From the NCBI GenBank assembly GCA_012270065.1, contig JAAXJB010000092.1:22322-86321 (forward strand): a stretch of 64,000 nt of DNA. Direction: 5' to 3'. A program made the position numbers and the translations under genes. This document shows, one piece after another, positions 20,491-30,322 of this stretch. Position 1 is the stretch's first letter. Each line of letters starts with the position of its first letter. This stretch comes from Rubripirellula sp. GTDB lineage: Bacteria > Planctomycetota > Planctomycetia > Pirellulales > Pirellulaceae. The notes under the pieces were generated by a model that did no database searches, was not told the DNA's origin, and was given only the letters and a program-made list of their open reading frames with translations.

Positions 20491-21624
20491 TTAAATTACG
20501 AGTTCAAAGTTCACCGAAGCCAGCACCTCATCGAATGCGTTGGGCAGATCATACAAAGTGTCAAACCCCGGACCGCCATCAAAAAACGGATTCAGTGCAG
20601 ATGAATTGGAAATCCGTAACACATCGTTACCGAATCCCATTTTCACGTGCAGGTCATTTACCGCATTGATGTTATCCAAGTTCATATTGTCGTTACCATC
20701 AGCGGCCAAGGCATAAAAATTACCGGCGAATGCGTTTTTCACTCGTGCTTTGTCATCGCCACTGCCAAGCTCCACGAAGAAATCATCAACCGCTGCCGTA
20801 TCACGCATGCTCAATCGGTCATTTCCGGAATCCATCGAAACCTTGACATGACGCCCTGCCTTCGTGCGGTACATCCAGGCAGAGTCATCACCTGATGACG
20901 CTCCTACGATTACATCCCGGTTCGCTTCCAGTCCATAAGTCGAAATCACGTCATTGCCACTCTCGCTGCGGACGTCGATGTCACGACCGGTTTTCAAAGC
21001 TGAGAGACGAATGAAGTCCATATCCTGACCAGTGTCGACTGCAATATCATTCAAGGCTTTTGCCCGATACATGCCCACCCGATCAACACCGTCATGTGTT
21101 TCAACCTTCAAGTCCCGTGCTTTTACCCAGGAAAGGTGCACACGATCATCGCCGCTGTCCGTGTTGACCAGGAAAAGGCCATCAGTGCCGGTTTGTCGTG
21201 CACTGACCCGATCATCATCCAACCCCGCATCGACCCGGATCTGATTGGTTGTGTTGACATTGAGCAACTTCACCTCATCACTTCCGTTGGATGTGAAAAT
21301 GCCAAGGAAACCATTGGGGGTATCCGTCAGACTCAGGTTCTCGACCTTGACGTGATCATGCCCATCACCAGTTCGAACAATGACGGTTTCAATCAGGTTC
21401 GATGCGAACACCTGCGAAGCTGCGCCATTGATGGTCGTGCCAGACAAACCTGTGACCTGAATCTGGTTGGGTGCGATTTCCGAAACGACAAGCTGATTGT
21501 CTGCCGCATCACCACCCAAGGCCAACGTTGTGCCTACCAGATTGCCAATGATGTTGCCCGCAAGCGGGTTACGTGATTCAAGAGATTGCAATTGAAGGGA
21601 ACGTTGGTTTGCCTTGCGCATCAT
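20491..21624 (-). CDS. Secreted 22-residue repeat (beta-solenoid-like) protein
   Basis: The start at 21624 (double Met, with AAGG upstream) gives about 377 residues. Near the N-terminus, LQLQSLESRNPLAGN resembles the planctomycete LEPR-XLL-type export/sorting motif. From about residue 110 to the end there are roughly ten repeats of 21-24 residues, each with S/D-G-x-D at the turn (for example SGNDRLSMRDTAAVDDFFV, then SGDDKARVKNAFAGNFYAL). This suggests a right-handed parallel beta-solenoid or beta-roll, possibly calcium-binding. No catalytic motif is seen. It stands alone on the minus strand between two plus-strand genes. The function is unknown; adhesin or matrix roles are plausible. Confidence 0.85.
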   Translation of the reverse strand: MMRKANQRSLQLQSLESRNPLAGNIIGNLVGTTLALGGDAADNQLVVSEIAPNQIQVTGLSGTTINGAASQVFASNLIETVIVRTGDGHDHVKVENLSLTDTPNGFLGIFTSNGSDEVKLLNVNTTNQIRVDAGLDDDRVSARQTGTDGLFLVNTDSGDDRVHLSWVKARDLKVETHDGVDRVGMYRAKALNDIAVDTGQDMDFIRLSALKTGRDIDVRSESGNDVISTYGLEANRDVIVGASSGDDSAWMYRTKAGRHVKVSMDSGNDRLSMRDTAAVDDFFVELGSGDDKARVKNAFAGNFYALAADGNDNMNLDNINAVNDLHVKMGFGNDVLRISNSSALNPFFDGGPGFDTLYDLPNAFDEVLASVNFELVI

Positions 21625-22151
21625 GAGACCTTTTGGAAGCGAGAAGAGGCTGAGAAGAGGTGACCTGCGGTATGCCGCATTGCTGGGTTTCAACGCATAG
21701 CACATGCCAAACTGGAAAAAATCGATTCCATACCGTGCGTGAAAGATGGTTTTTCACCGTGATTTAGCCGTTTTTTCGCGAGCAGAACTGTTTCATTGCC
21801 TCTGTCGGGGCAAACACCCACAAGAGTTTGCAACAGTCAATCCAGTCTCAGAATGAGTCTTGGGTCCAAGCTTGAAATGCTAGCCACGGTTGCCAGCATG
21901 TTTTTCACAGGACCTTGCCCTGTCAATTTCGGTGACATGCTCCTGCTGTCAGCGATGCCAAATCACTGCAGGTTTCCATCTCAAATCAGATCTCTGCTTT
22001 CAATGATGATCCAGCCATGGGAGCAGCCCACTGCCTCGTCTATACTCATGGGCCCCAATGTATGACCGCGCCAATTCCGGATCTGGCAGCGTGTCAGAAC
22101 AAGCACCTGAAGATTTTCAATCGACACAACAAGACGCGAGAAACAACCACC
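21625..22151. other. Divergent intergenic region
   Basis: These 527 bases lie between the solenoid gene (left) and the DUF1080 gene (right). Upstream of the solenoid gene, at 21811-21819, is CAAACACCC, a 9-mer also found at a similar distance upstream of the dockerin giant gene. There is otherwise no convincing gene, hairpin or promoter. Confidence 0.55.
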
Positions 22152-22946
22152 ATGAAAATCCCATCGAGTCGACAAATCACTGGCCTGATCATTGTCTTGG
22201 CCATCAGTTTCAGCACAGCATTCGCTGCAGACGAAAATGCTCCCGAAAACAAACCGGGTTATGCAAAATCCAAAGACGTTGGTGCCCCGGCACCTGCCAA
22301 CGCAGATGTACCTTTTGATGGAACCATGAAGTCAATCAAGAAGAACTGGGAAATGTGGCCCAAGCCGGACATGAAGATCACGTGGTCCATCGTTGATAAT
22401 CCTTCAGGTGATGGCAATACACTGATGACCAACGGTGGCAAGCGCTGGGGCACTCATGACCTGGTCACCAAGAAAAAATACACCGATTTCGAGGGACACG
22501 TTGACTTCATGTTGATGGGTAACCGTAACGATGACAAAGTTGAAGGTTACAGCAACAGTGGCGTTTATCTGCAGAACCGATACGAACTTCAGATTGAATC
22601 TCCCAAGGGCAAGGACGTTGATGATCCATACAATTGGAAGATCGGTCCCCATGGCATTGGGGCATTTTGCATGGAACGTGTTCCCGATGTGAATGCCTGG
22701 CGACCCAACGGCCAGTGGCAATCTTTCCATTTCATCTTCAAAGCCGCGAAATGGGATGGTGATAAAGCCGTCGAACCTGCTCGTGCAACGGTTTGGTGGA
22801 ATGGGATCAAAGTACACGACAATGTCCCAATCAAGCATGCAAACGGCGGTGTCAGTGTCAGTCCCTCAGCTGAGGGTCTCAAGCTTCAAGAACATGGTCA
22901 GGATGTTCGATTCAAAAATGTATGGATCATGGACCAGAGCAAATAG
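22152..22946 (+). CDS. DUF1080 (3-keto-disaccharide hydrolase-like) secreted protein
   Basis: The start at 22152 places a clean signal peptide at the N-terminus (MKIPSSRQITGLIIVLAISF, cleavage near AFA|AD), giving 264 residues. The DUF1080 domain spans about 60-262, with FEGHVDFMLMGNRND, the NSGVYLQNRYELQI core, and the late VWWNGIKVHDNV and FKNVWI strands. This jelly-roll family is related to concanavalin-like lectins and glucanases; some members hydrolyse 3-keto-disaccharides. Planctomycetes have many copies, usually secreted. The gene stands alone and is followed by a strong hairpin at 22986-23021. Confidence 0.92.
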   Translation: MKIPSSRQITGLIIVLAISFSTAFAADENAPENKPGYAKSKDVGAPAPANADVPFDGTMKSIKKNWEMWPKPDMKITWSIVDNPSGDGNTLMTNGGKRWGTHDLVTKKKYTDFEGHVDFMLMGNRNDDKVEGYSNSGVYLQNRYELQIESPKGKDVDDPYNWKIGPHGIGAFCMERVPDVNAWRPNGQWQSFHFIFKAAKWDGDKAVEPARATVWWNGIKVHDNVPIKHANGGVSVSPSAEGLKLQEHGQDVRFKNVWIMDQSK

Positions 22947-23589
22947 CCGCATTGCCCGAAACAGCCAATGCACCAGCTTTCAAGCGGCTGCCAGAATTAT
23001 TTCGTCGGGTTTCTGGCAGCCTCATATAGATCGACCGGATGGATCTGTCCGGATACGTTTGATTGATATGCTGAACTGCAGCTACTGGTCGGTGTTGTGT
23101 CCACATGCATCTTCTCATCCGTCCGTTCTCGATGGACCAGCATTGCAAACACTTGACCACTTCGGTTTCAGCTAATGAAGAAACTGCAAAACGTCTGGCA
23201 ACTTGACAGGCAACTTTTCAACGGCGCGAGTCTTCCATGCCCCCGCTGGCGCGGACCTCATCACATGCATCCACCAAAACGGATCATTCCATGTGGCAAG
23301 CATCGCTGCCTGCATGAAGATCCATCTCACCAACCAAACCCGATGTTCACCGGGTAAAACCCGGACATGCAATTGAATTTGCGCTTGATTTGTTTGGAAA
23401 AGCGATCTCCATCCCCGGGATCAACAAGCATCAGCCAGAGCGTGGGCATCCCCACGATTAAAATGCCACAAAAACTTCTCACGAATATCTTTTCACCATT
23501 GAGTATGCGCGGCTGTAAATACACTAGATCTTCCTATCACGTGCTCCCGTGCGTTTTGCCGAATCGATGAAGATTGAAATTCCTCAGTC
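22947..23589. other. Long intergenic region
   Basis: This 643-base gap lies between the DUF1080 gene and the glycosyltransferase gene, both on the plus strand. Apart from the hairpin at 22986-23021 I see no coding sequence with support. Several short frames lack starts or motifs. Confidence 0.55.
22986..23021 (+). terminator. Hairpin downstream of the DUF1080 gene
   Basis: A perfect 11-bp stem (GGCTGCCAGAA pairing with TTCTGGCAGCC) has a 14-base loop and lies 40 bases after the DUF1080 stop. There is no T-run after it, so it may be a terminator of low strength or an mRNA-stabilising structure. Confidence 0.5.
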
Positions 23590-24717
23590 ATGAAACCAAA
23601 TATCAAAGTAATGCAGTTCATCTGCCCGACCGGATTTTACGGTGCGGAGAGATGGATCCTCGCCTTGGCGAAACATCTTGATCGGGCACAGGTACGCTGT
23701 GATCTGGCGGTTTCTTCTGAGCCAACCAATCAGGATCTTGAACTGACCCGCCAATACAAACTGCTTGATCTGGAAACGCATGAGATCCCGATGCGAGGGA
23801 AGTTTGATCTGTCAGCGATTTCAAAATTGGCAAATCTGTTGCGAGATGAGGGTTTCGATCTCATACACACACATGGTTATAAATCTGACATTCTGGGTCT
23901 GTTAGCCGCGAGAAAAGCCGGTATTCCCTGTGTCATCACCCCACATGGGTTCTCGACCCACATGGATCTGAAACTCCGCTTTTTCAGTTGGCTCGGTGGG
24001 AAAGCCCTTCGCCGGGCTACAAAAGTAGTGCCACTTTCGAGGCAGCTCATGAAAGACTGCGAACTACTCGGTGTGCCGGCGCACAAAATGCTGTACATCC
24101 AGAATGGAGTCGATTTATCGGAAGTGGAGGCTCAGGAAAAACCGCAACGTGATCCCACTGCTCCCAAACGCATTGGATTTGTAGGGCAACTGATCAGTCG
24201 CAAAAACGTTCGTGACCTGTTGCATGTGTTCGATGAATTGCATGCCCGACATCCAGAAACCGAACTCATAATATTGGGAGATGGAGACCAGCGTTCTGAT
24301 CTGGAGGCACATGCCCTTACACTTGCCAGCAAGGACAGCATCGAGTTTCTCGGTTTTCGAAATGACCGCCTGGAACTCCTGAAGTCGTTTGATCTGTTCG
24401 CAATGACCTCCACTCTTGAAGGCATCCCACGGTGTCTCATGGAAGCAACTGCAGCAGAAATACCTGTCGCTGCCTATGACATACCCGGAATCGATCAACT
24501 GGTTACCCATGAAGAGACTGGTCTTTTAGCGCCACTGGGAGACAGGCAGCAGCTATTGCAGCACTGGGAATCGATCCTGTTTGACTCTGACAAAGCAAAC
24601 GGGTTGGCGGCGGCTGCAAAACAGTTTGTCTACGAAAACTACTCCGCACAACGTATGGCGAGGGAGTACACAAGTCTGTTCAAGGAACTTGCGGACCATT
24701 CCGTGGATAGAAAATGA
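23590..24717 (+). CDS. Glycosyltransferase family 4
   Basis: The 375-residue protein has two Rossmann-like halves. The N-terminal domain (about 5-180) begins with VMQFICPTGFYGAERWILALA and contains FDLIHTHGYKSDILG. The C-terminal domain begins at KRIGFVGQLISRKNVRDLL (about 194) and includes ILGDGDQRSDLE and the nucleotide-sugar site EGIPRCLMEATAAEIPVAA with the E-x7-E pattern. It transfers a sugar from a nucleotide-sugar donor in the cytoplasm, probably to a lipid or polysaccharide acceptor. There is no signal peptide. No other glycan-assembly genes are adjacent, so the product is unknown. Confidence 0.94.
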   Translation: MKPNIKVMQFICPTGFYGAERWILALAKHLDRAQVRCDLAVSSEPTNQDLELTRQYKLLDLETHEIPMRGKFDLSAISKLANLLRDEGFDLIHTHGYKSDILGLLAARKAGIPCVITPHGFSTHMDLKLRFFSWLGGKALRRATKVVPLSRQLMKDCELLGVPAHKMLYIQNGVDLSEVEAQEKPQRDPTAPKRIGFVGQLISRKNVRDLLHVFDELHARHPETELIILGDGDQRSDLEAHALTLASKDSIEFLGFRNDRLELLKSFDLFAMTSTLEGIPRCLMEATAAEIPVAAYDIPGIDQLVTHEETGLLAPLGDRQQLLQHWESILFDSDKANGLAAAAKQFVYENYSAQRMAREYTSLFKELADHSVDRK

Positions 24718-24860
24718 TTCGGATTGGTAACTGCCACTCGCGGCAAGATAAAAAGCCGGGCTGGATGTCGATCTTAATCAAATCAAGGTACCGCCATCGT
24801 TGAACAACTTTGGACAACACTCGATCATCCCGCTTCAATGGAAAACGCGGTAGATTTAAA

Positions 24861-24952
24861 ATCCCGGACCAAGTGTGGAAAAAATCCCGGAACAGGTGTG
24901 GAAAAGATCCCGGACGAAGTCTGGAAAAGATCGCGGAACAGGTGTGGCAATC
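24861..24952. repeat. Four tandem copies of a 23-bp repeat
   Basis: Copies lie at 24861-24883, 24884-24906, 24907-24929 and 24930-24952. The consensus begins ATCCCGGAACAGGTGTGG and ends in a purine run (AAAAG). Copies differ at a few positions, and copies 2 and 4 (GGAACAGGTGTGG) resemble each other most. The unit is not a multiple of three and lies in the leader of the following sulfatase gene, about 30 bases before its start, so it is probably non-coding. Confidence 0.9.
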
Positions 24953-24981
24953 ACACACACGGCGACCAGGAGGAGCATTCG

Positions 24982-26457
24982 ATGCAGTGCAAACACCATC
25001 ATCATCGTGTAGCGGCGATCATCAAATCAACCACTTTGGCATTCATGCTGGTATCCATCCCATTGCACGCCTGCCGTGCATCGGCAGAAGAAAAGAAGAC
25101 CGAGCGTCCCAACATCATCTTTCTACTGGCAGATGATCTGGGTTGGACAGGTTTGACTTGCTTTGGAAGCGACCTGTATGAAACACCCCACTTGGATCAG
25201 CTTGCCAAAAGCGGGTTGAAATTGACCAGTGCCTACTCAGCCTGCACTGTCTGTTCGCCGACGCGTGCATCGATCATGACAGGGATGTACCCTGCGAGGC
25301 TTCGTTTGACAGATTTTATTTCAGGTCAAAACCGGCCGTTTGCCAAATTACAGATTCCAGACTGGAATCCGGGATTGGATCACTCCCTTTTCACCATCGC
25401 TGAAGCACTCCGAGAGCAGGGCTATCGGACAGCGCAGGTGGGTAAATGGCATTTGCTGCACCCATCAAACAACATTGCACGGGATGGCCCAAGGGCTCAC
25501 GGATTTGATCTGGCAATCGACAAACCCAAAGGCACACGAGGGTATCGTCTGCCAAAGGGGAGCAACCGCAATGGAGAATCCGGAAGTGATTATCTGACAG
25601 ACTATCTCACCGATCGGGCATTGCAGTTCATTGACCAGGCCCATGAAGATCCTTTTTTTCTTTACTTCGCCTATCACGTTCCTCACACACCAATTGATGG
25701 CCGCGATGATCTTGTTGCGGAATACCGGAAAAAGGTGCGCGACAACTCAAAGCACAAAAACCCGGAATACGCAGCAATGGTCAACAGCATGGACAGCAGC
25801 GCCGGGCGACTCCTGAAAAGACTGGAACACCATGGTATCGCCGACAAAACGCTGGTGATCTTTACTTCTGACAATGGAGGCCTGACGCAACGGTACGGCA
25901 AACACGATGGCTTCACGGACAATTTCCCGCTGAGACGAGGCAAGGGCTCAGCCTACGAGGGAGGAGTCAGAGTACCCGCAATCGTGCGGTGGCCGGGTGT
26001 CACAAAGCCAGGTACCGAAAGCAGCGAACCCGTAAGTACGATCGACTATTTTCCAACACTTCTTGATGCCGCCAATTGCACAGAAAACAAAGTCGGCTCC
26101 CAGCCAGTCGACGGCAAAAGTCTGGTGGACCTGTTCAGGAATCCGTCAAAATCACTGCAGCGCGACCTGTTTTGGCATTACCCGCATTATCATGCGGGAG
26201 GTGACAGTCCCTACGGTGCCATTCGTTCGGGCAAATGGCGACTCATCGAGTTTTATGAGAACGGAGGAATCGAACTTTATGATCTGCATCATGACCCGGG
26301 TGAAACCGATAATCTGGTTTCAAAACACCCCAACGTCACCCGAAAACTTCTTGGGAAATTGCATTCATGGCGTAAGAGCGTGGACGCCCAAATGACAACT
26401 CCCAATCCGGATCACGATCCGACCAAGGCATTGCAAGTCACGAAAAAACGAAAGTGA
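24982..26457 (+). CDS. Sulfatase (arylsulfatase type)
   Basis: The start at 24982 is chosen for the strong AGGAGGAG Shine-Dalgarno about six bases upstream; the open frame extends further left through the 23-bp repeats, but that part looks non-coding. The protein has 491 residues. A His-rich N-terminus and signal peptide end near ASA|EE. The core begins NIIFLLADDLGWTGLTCFGSD (metal Asp pair near 51-52). The active-site Cys is C91 in C-S-P-T-R followed by ASIMTG. A metal-site segment, FTSDNGG, lies near 300. The Lys site is G-K-W-H near residue 150. It hydrolyses sulfate esters outside the cytoplasm. It is a single gene followed by a convergent gene. Confidence 0.94.
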   Translation: MQCKHHHHRVAAIIKSTTLAFMLVSIPLHACRASAEEKKTERPNIIFLLADDLGWTGLTCFGSDLYETPHLDQLAKSGLKLTSAYSACTVCSPTRASIMTGMYPARLRLTDFISGQNRPFAKLQIPDWNPGLDHSLFTIAEALREQGYRTAQVGKWHLLHPSNNIARDGPRAHGFDLAIDKPKGTRGYRLPKGSNRNGESGSDYLTDYLTDRALQFIDQAHEDPFFLYFAYHVPHTPIDGRDDLVAEYRKKVRDNSKHKNPEYAAMVNSMDSSAGRLLKRLEHHGIADKTLVIFTSDNGGLTQRYGKHDGFTDNFPLRRGKGSAYEGGVRVPAIVRWPGVTKPGTESSEPVSTIDYFPTLLDAANCTENKVGSQPVDGKSLVDLFRNPSKSLQRDLFWHYPHYHAGGDSPYGAIRSGKWRLIEFYENGGIELYDLHHDPGETDNLVSKHPNVTRKLLGKLHSWRKSVDAQMTTPNPDHDPTKALQVTKKRK

Positions 26458-26731
26458 CAGCAGATTTGGTATCAACTGCTTGCAACGCCAGCAAGATTTC
26501 CGGAGCTTCCGTGATGCGAATCCGAGTCAGGGACAGACAATTTCAATCCGTGCTTCGCTGTATCAGCATTACACGGATCGAACGTCATCGACTCGACTCT
26601 GGCTGCGATCGTTCTGGATCCCATTCCGATGATGGAATCGCAATTCGCGATCATCATCATGGCATCCATCTTTACCCAAGAACGAAGCCAGACAGCACTG
26701 TCGCGGAAAACGACACCAAAACATGAAGCGC

Positions 26732-29700
26732 TTATTCCTGCTTCAGTACAAACCAGGCAGACTTCCAATCCGGCTTCTGACGGGTACTGAATCCACCAAC
26801 TTCGATGAACAGGTAGTTTTCATTACCAATCCGATTCACCTGCATTTTCAATGCCTGATAGCGGTCAAGATCCATCAAAGTATCGCCTGACCATGCCAGA
26901 AGCGGATCATTGGTCCTACCATCGGGTTTGAAGATGATGTCTGTAAACGGTACATTCCCCGGTTTGCCATTCCGACCGGCAGGATCAAAGTCGGCGATTC
27001 CATCCACCCGGGCAATGACTTTCCAGGAACCATTGATATCGGGATGCGCGACAAACTGCCCGTCCCAGCGGAACAGGTACTCGCTGGGATCAAGTGAGGC
27101 ATCTTCGGGATCAAGCCTGCTTTGCCAGTGGGATGAGAGCATCGGCACTGTCGACGCCGATTGAAAGACGAGTTCATCATTCATGGGTGGCAGTTTTTGT
27201 TCAGCGAGATGAACACTGATTTTTCCCTGTGGAAGGCGACTTTTGGGTTTGGTGCTGTACTTGTCGTTGTATCTGATGAATGCCTTGACAGCGATTGTGA
27301 CCTGACCGCTTTCAAACTCCTGTCGAAAATCCTGAGTGATGTAAGCTCCCTTGGGCAGGCCACCGGAACCACGTCCGCCACCTTGCCGGGTCTCAATCAG
27401 TTTTTTGCCGTTGATATAAATCAAATGCCCTCCACCCGAGCCCACATGATCACCGGAATTGACCCGCAAGCGGTATCGGTGACCATCTTTCAACGGTGGT
27501 ATTTTGAATGTTCCCCTCATCAGCAAGACCTCTTTGTCCCACAACGTATTGACTGGGGTAGCACCATAACAACCAGGTCCAACGCAACCCGCTGAACACT
27601 TGGTGATTGGACGATCGGGGATTTCACCGTTGTAATTTCCAAAGGGGCTTTGACCTTTTTTCCAACCGGCATTCGTGGCATCAAAACCGGGCTGGAACCA
27701 CTGCTCCATTCCATCAGGCAACGTGACCTCACGGTAGCGCGAAATCAACTGATCAAACGGAACCTGTTCGGCAGCAATCGGATCGAAACTGTGATAGGAC
27801 CACTCAGCGTCACGCAGATCAACGAACATTTTCCAGTCGTATTGGTCATCGCCAGCACGCTTGTACAGACTTGCCAGTTCATCAACCGGTTCACCCCGTC
27901 CGCCTGGTCGCGGCGACTGCACTTCACTGGCGGCCAGGGGTCTGAGTCGCCTCCGGTTTCTGCCGACAAACTCCGGGATCAGCTCATCCATGATGATGGG
28001 GACTATTGCCCGCTTCAATTCCGGCCCGAAACGGTCCGGGTCTGCGTTGAGAAACAGATTTTTGTAAGGCAGGATTTCACCCGGATACTTCTTGCGGGCA
28101 ATTTCATAAACCACATCAAGACCGCCAGGCACATCAGCCAACGATGCGGCAATCGCCTCGAGGTGATAATCGTAAGTCGAAGTGGTATTCAATCCTCCCG
28201 GTGCCGTTCTCGCACCTGCGTAATCGACGAACGTGTCCTGCAGAGTTTCCCTTGCCAATGCCTGCACCGCAGGAGATGCATTCCTGATCTTTGCACGAAT
28301 CGCTGGCGCGAATCCAAGAGTCACTGATACCCGCTGGTTGTTTCGGACCAATTCACCCATCGCGGGCAGAACTTTCTGGTAACAGCGGTCATCGGCTGCC
28401 ACAGGAGTCAAAGCCGTAAGTGCTGCATTGCGAAGCCACGCCTCTTCATGTTTCAAGTATGGAAGCAGCAGGTCAACAAGCGAAACGAGCTCATCGGTGG
28501 AACGGTGTCCCAAAATCTGGATCGCTGCGTCTTTCACCCACCATGACTCTTCTGGATTGCGGACGGCCCGGACAGCAAGTTCCTGTATTTCCGGATTGAG
28601 AACTTCTGTTCGATTCAATAAAGCGCCAAACATCGCACGCCGAATACGGGGGTCTTCATCCTGCAGGAACTCCATGACCAGTTTCATGCGGACCTTTCCA
28701 CCAGGTGCCCGCCAACCGATGTACCCACTGTTGATGCCCAAGGCCTTGAAAGCAGCAATGTGTCTTATATTGAAGTCCTGATGGTGCATGTACCGACGGA
28801 TCTCGTCGTCGCTTGGCTGCTGCTGGCCATGAAATCTTCGGATGAAAGGTCCACTGGAATCTCTGGCCAGAGTCTCCCCGGAAAGATCCTGTTGGACTCC
28901 ATCTTCTGCAGGAACAGCATCGAGTGAAAGAAACGCCTCATCAGCATCATTTCCCCAAGGTTGCCCAGGAAGCTCATAACGCTTGGAAAACCGTGTGGGC
29001 GGCGCTCCTGTGATACGGAGCGTCTTTCGTGGAATCGTGTAAGCGAGAGGATAGGCAACACCCCACAATTCCTTGTCGTATCCTGCTCCACCTAGAATCC
29101 CGAAAGAACCATCAAATCGTCGCGACAAGTCATAGTGCCATTTCCGGCTGTCCATGAAGTCCCGATACTGCTTTGGTTTTCGTTCATGCAACAAGCCCAT
29201 TGCTGCGCTTCGCCAGATTTCACCGATGCCGCCACCGGTATGACCATGCAACATGAAGGTCGTGGTATAGAAGCTCTGCATTGCACAGGCATCACGTGCT
29301 CTGGCATAGACCGATGCTTCACCCTCAGGAGTGAGTGCAGCAGCGGCTGCCATTGCAAATGCAAGCTTGCCATTTTTTCCATTGTCCACAAAACCCGTGA
29401 ATGGCCGATCATCACCGTAAGGATTGTTGCCTCGACCAGCGTAACGATAAAAGTGTCGTAACGCCCGCTCCAGAGTGTGATAGGGAACTTCCGCACCACA
29501 TTCTCTTGCCAGAAGAAGAAACGTCAGCACATGGGTACCCGCCGCATTCAAGTGCCCATTGCCATATCCGGTCAGAGCTGATCCACGACCGGCCCACGCA
29601 TCGTTGTGCTGCGACTTCGAAGCATTATCCACCCACTCCTGGATATTGGCGAGAATCTCTGGATCACCTGTCCGAAGATAACACTCTGCCAAAGGGATGC

Positions 29701-30322
29701 CACCATAACCGATATACCACGGATAGGTGTGCGCCGGAGCTTTCCTTGCCCACTCGCGGACCACTGCCAAATCCTTGTCTTCACCTGTTGAAAGCAGGAA
29801 CAGCATTCCGATGCCACCGAGACCCTCGGTAGCGTCAGGTTGAGAAAGATAGTCAGCAACCTGGCGAACAATCTTGTCGCTTTTGGGACAGTCCAGGGGC
29901 CACGTACTGCTGTACTCTCCTAACACAGGAATCGTCACGACCACAGGCTCGGCCTCACCCTTGATGGCAAATACCACTCGCCCATCACCCGCTTCTGCCT
30001 GCGCAAGAATCTGGCCCAATTGGATGCGTGGATCGATATCCTTGAGACTTTGGCCATTGATTGACTCGATAATCTGACCCTTCTTGAGCCTGCCTGCGGC
30101 AGCTGCGGGTGAACCTTCCTCAACATTGGAAATCCGCATGACGAAAGCAGGCTGCAGCAAATCGATTCCCAGACCCACCGGACCAAAACGTTTGATCGTC
30201 TGAAGTGACTTCGTTTCACTTGGCCTCGTTGAGAACAGCGCCGGTCCCTGATAATAAGAACCATCCTGCGCTAGCGCTGAACCACCCAGCAAAACCAATG
30301 CAATCAGATAAGAAAATCTCAT
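26732..30322 (-). CDS. Large secreted PDZ / DUF6288-like / HEAT-repeat protein
   Basis: This 1196-residue protein starts with a signal peptide (ALVLLGGSALA|QD). A PDZ-like domain lies at about 50-135 (VEEGSPAAAAGRLKKGQIIESINGQSL). An alpha/alpha-barrel-like region of the DUF6288 type covers about 155-440 (AYPWY-like aromatic turns, HGHTGGGIGEIWRSAAMGLL). HEAT-like helical repeats lie at about 500-720 (RRAMFGALL, WLRNAALTALTP). The C-terminus (about 880-1196) is beta-rich (YRLRVNSGDHVGSGGGHLIYINGK). Such proteins are seen in Planctomycetes and Verrucomicrobia; the barrel suggests glycan or protein processing, but no activity is established. It is coupled to the upstream YdjY gene by an ATGA overlap. 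Confidence 0.88.
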   Translation of the reverse strand: MRFSYLIALVLLGGSALAQDGSYYQGPALFSTRPSETKSLQTIKRFGPVGLGIDLLQPAFVMRISNVEEGSPAAAAGRLKKGQIIESINGQSLKDIDPRIQLGQILAQAEAGDGRVVFAIKGEAEPVVVTIPVLGEYSSTWPLDCPKSDKIVRQVADYLSQPDATEGLGGIGMLFLLSTGEDKDLAVVREWARKAPAHTYPWYIGYGGIPLAECYLRTGDPEILANIQEWVDNASKSQHNDAWAGRGSALTGYGNGHLNAAGTHVLTFLLLARECGAEVPYHTLERALRHFYRYAGRGNNPYGDDRPFTGFVDNGKNGKLAFAMAAAAALTPEGEASVYARARDACAMQSFYTTTFMLHGHTGGGIGEIWRSAAMGLLHERKPKQYRDFMDSRKWHYDLSRRFDGSFGILGGAGYDKELWGVAYPLAYTIPRKTLRITGAPPTRFSKRYELPGQPWGNDADEAFLSLDAVPAEDGVQQDLSGETLARDSSGPFIRRFHGQQQPSDDEIRRYMHHQDFNIRHIAAFKALGINSGYIGWRAPGGKVRMKLVMEFLQDEDPRIRRAMFGALLNRTEVLNPEIQELAVRAVRNPEESWWVKDAAIQILGHRSTDELVSLVDLLLPYLKHEEAWLRNAALTALTPVAADDRCYQKVLPAMGELVRNNQRVSVTLGFAPAIRAKIRNASPAVQALARETLQDTFVDYAGARTAPGGLNTTSTYDYHLEAIAASLADVPGGLDVVYEIARKKYPGEILPYKNLFLNADPDRFGPELKRAIVPIIMDELIPEFVGRNRRRLRPLAASEVQSPRPGGRGEPVDELASLYKRAGDDQYDWKMFVDLRDAEWSYHSFDPIAAEQVPFDQLISRYREVTLPDGMEQWFQPGFDATNAGWKKGQSPFGNYNGEIPDRPITKCSAGCVGPGCYGATPVNTLWDKEVLLMRGTFKIPPLKDGHRYRLRVNSGDHVGSGGGHLIYINGKKLIETRQGGGRGSGGLPKGAYITQDFRQEFESGQVTIAVKAFIRYNDKYSTKPKSRLPQGKISVHLAEQKLPPMNDELVFQSASTVPMLSSHWQSRLDPEDASLDPSEYLFRWDGQFVAHPDINGSWKVIARVDGIADFDPAGRNGKPGNVPFTDIIFKPDGRTNDPLLAWSGDTLMDLDRYQALKMQVNRIGNENYLFIEVGGFSTRQKPDWKSAWFVLKQE

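Noticed and set aside
24838-24981. Extended N-terminus of the sulfatase through the 23-bp repeats
   Set aside because: A strong Shine-Dalgarno and signal peptide support the start at 24982, and the repeat unit changes frame each time.
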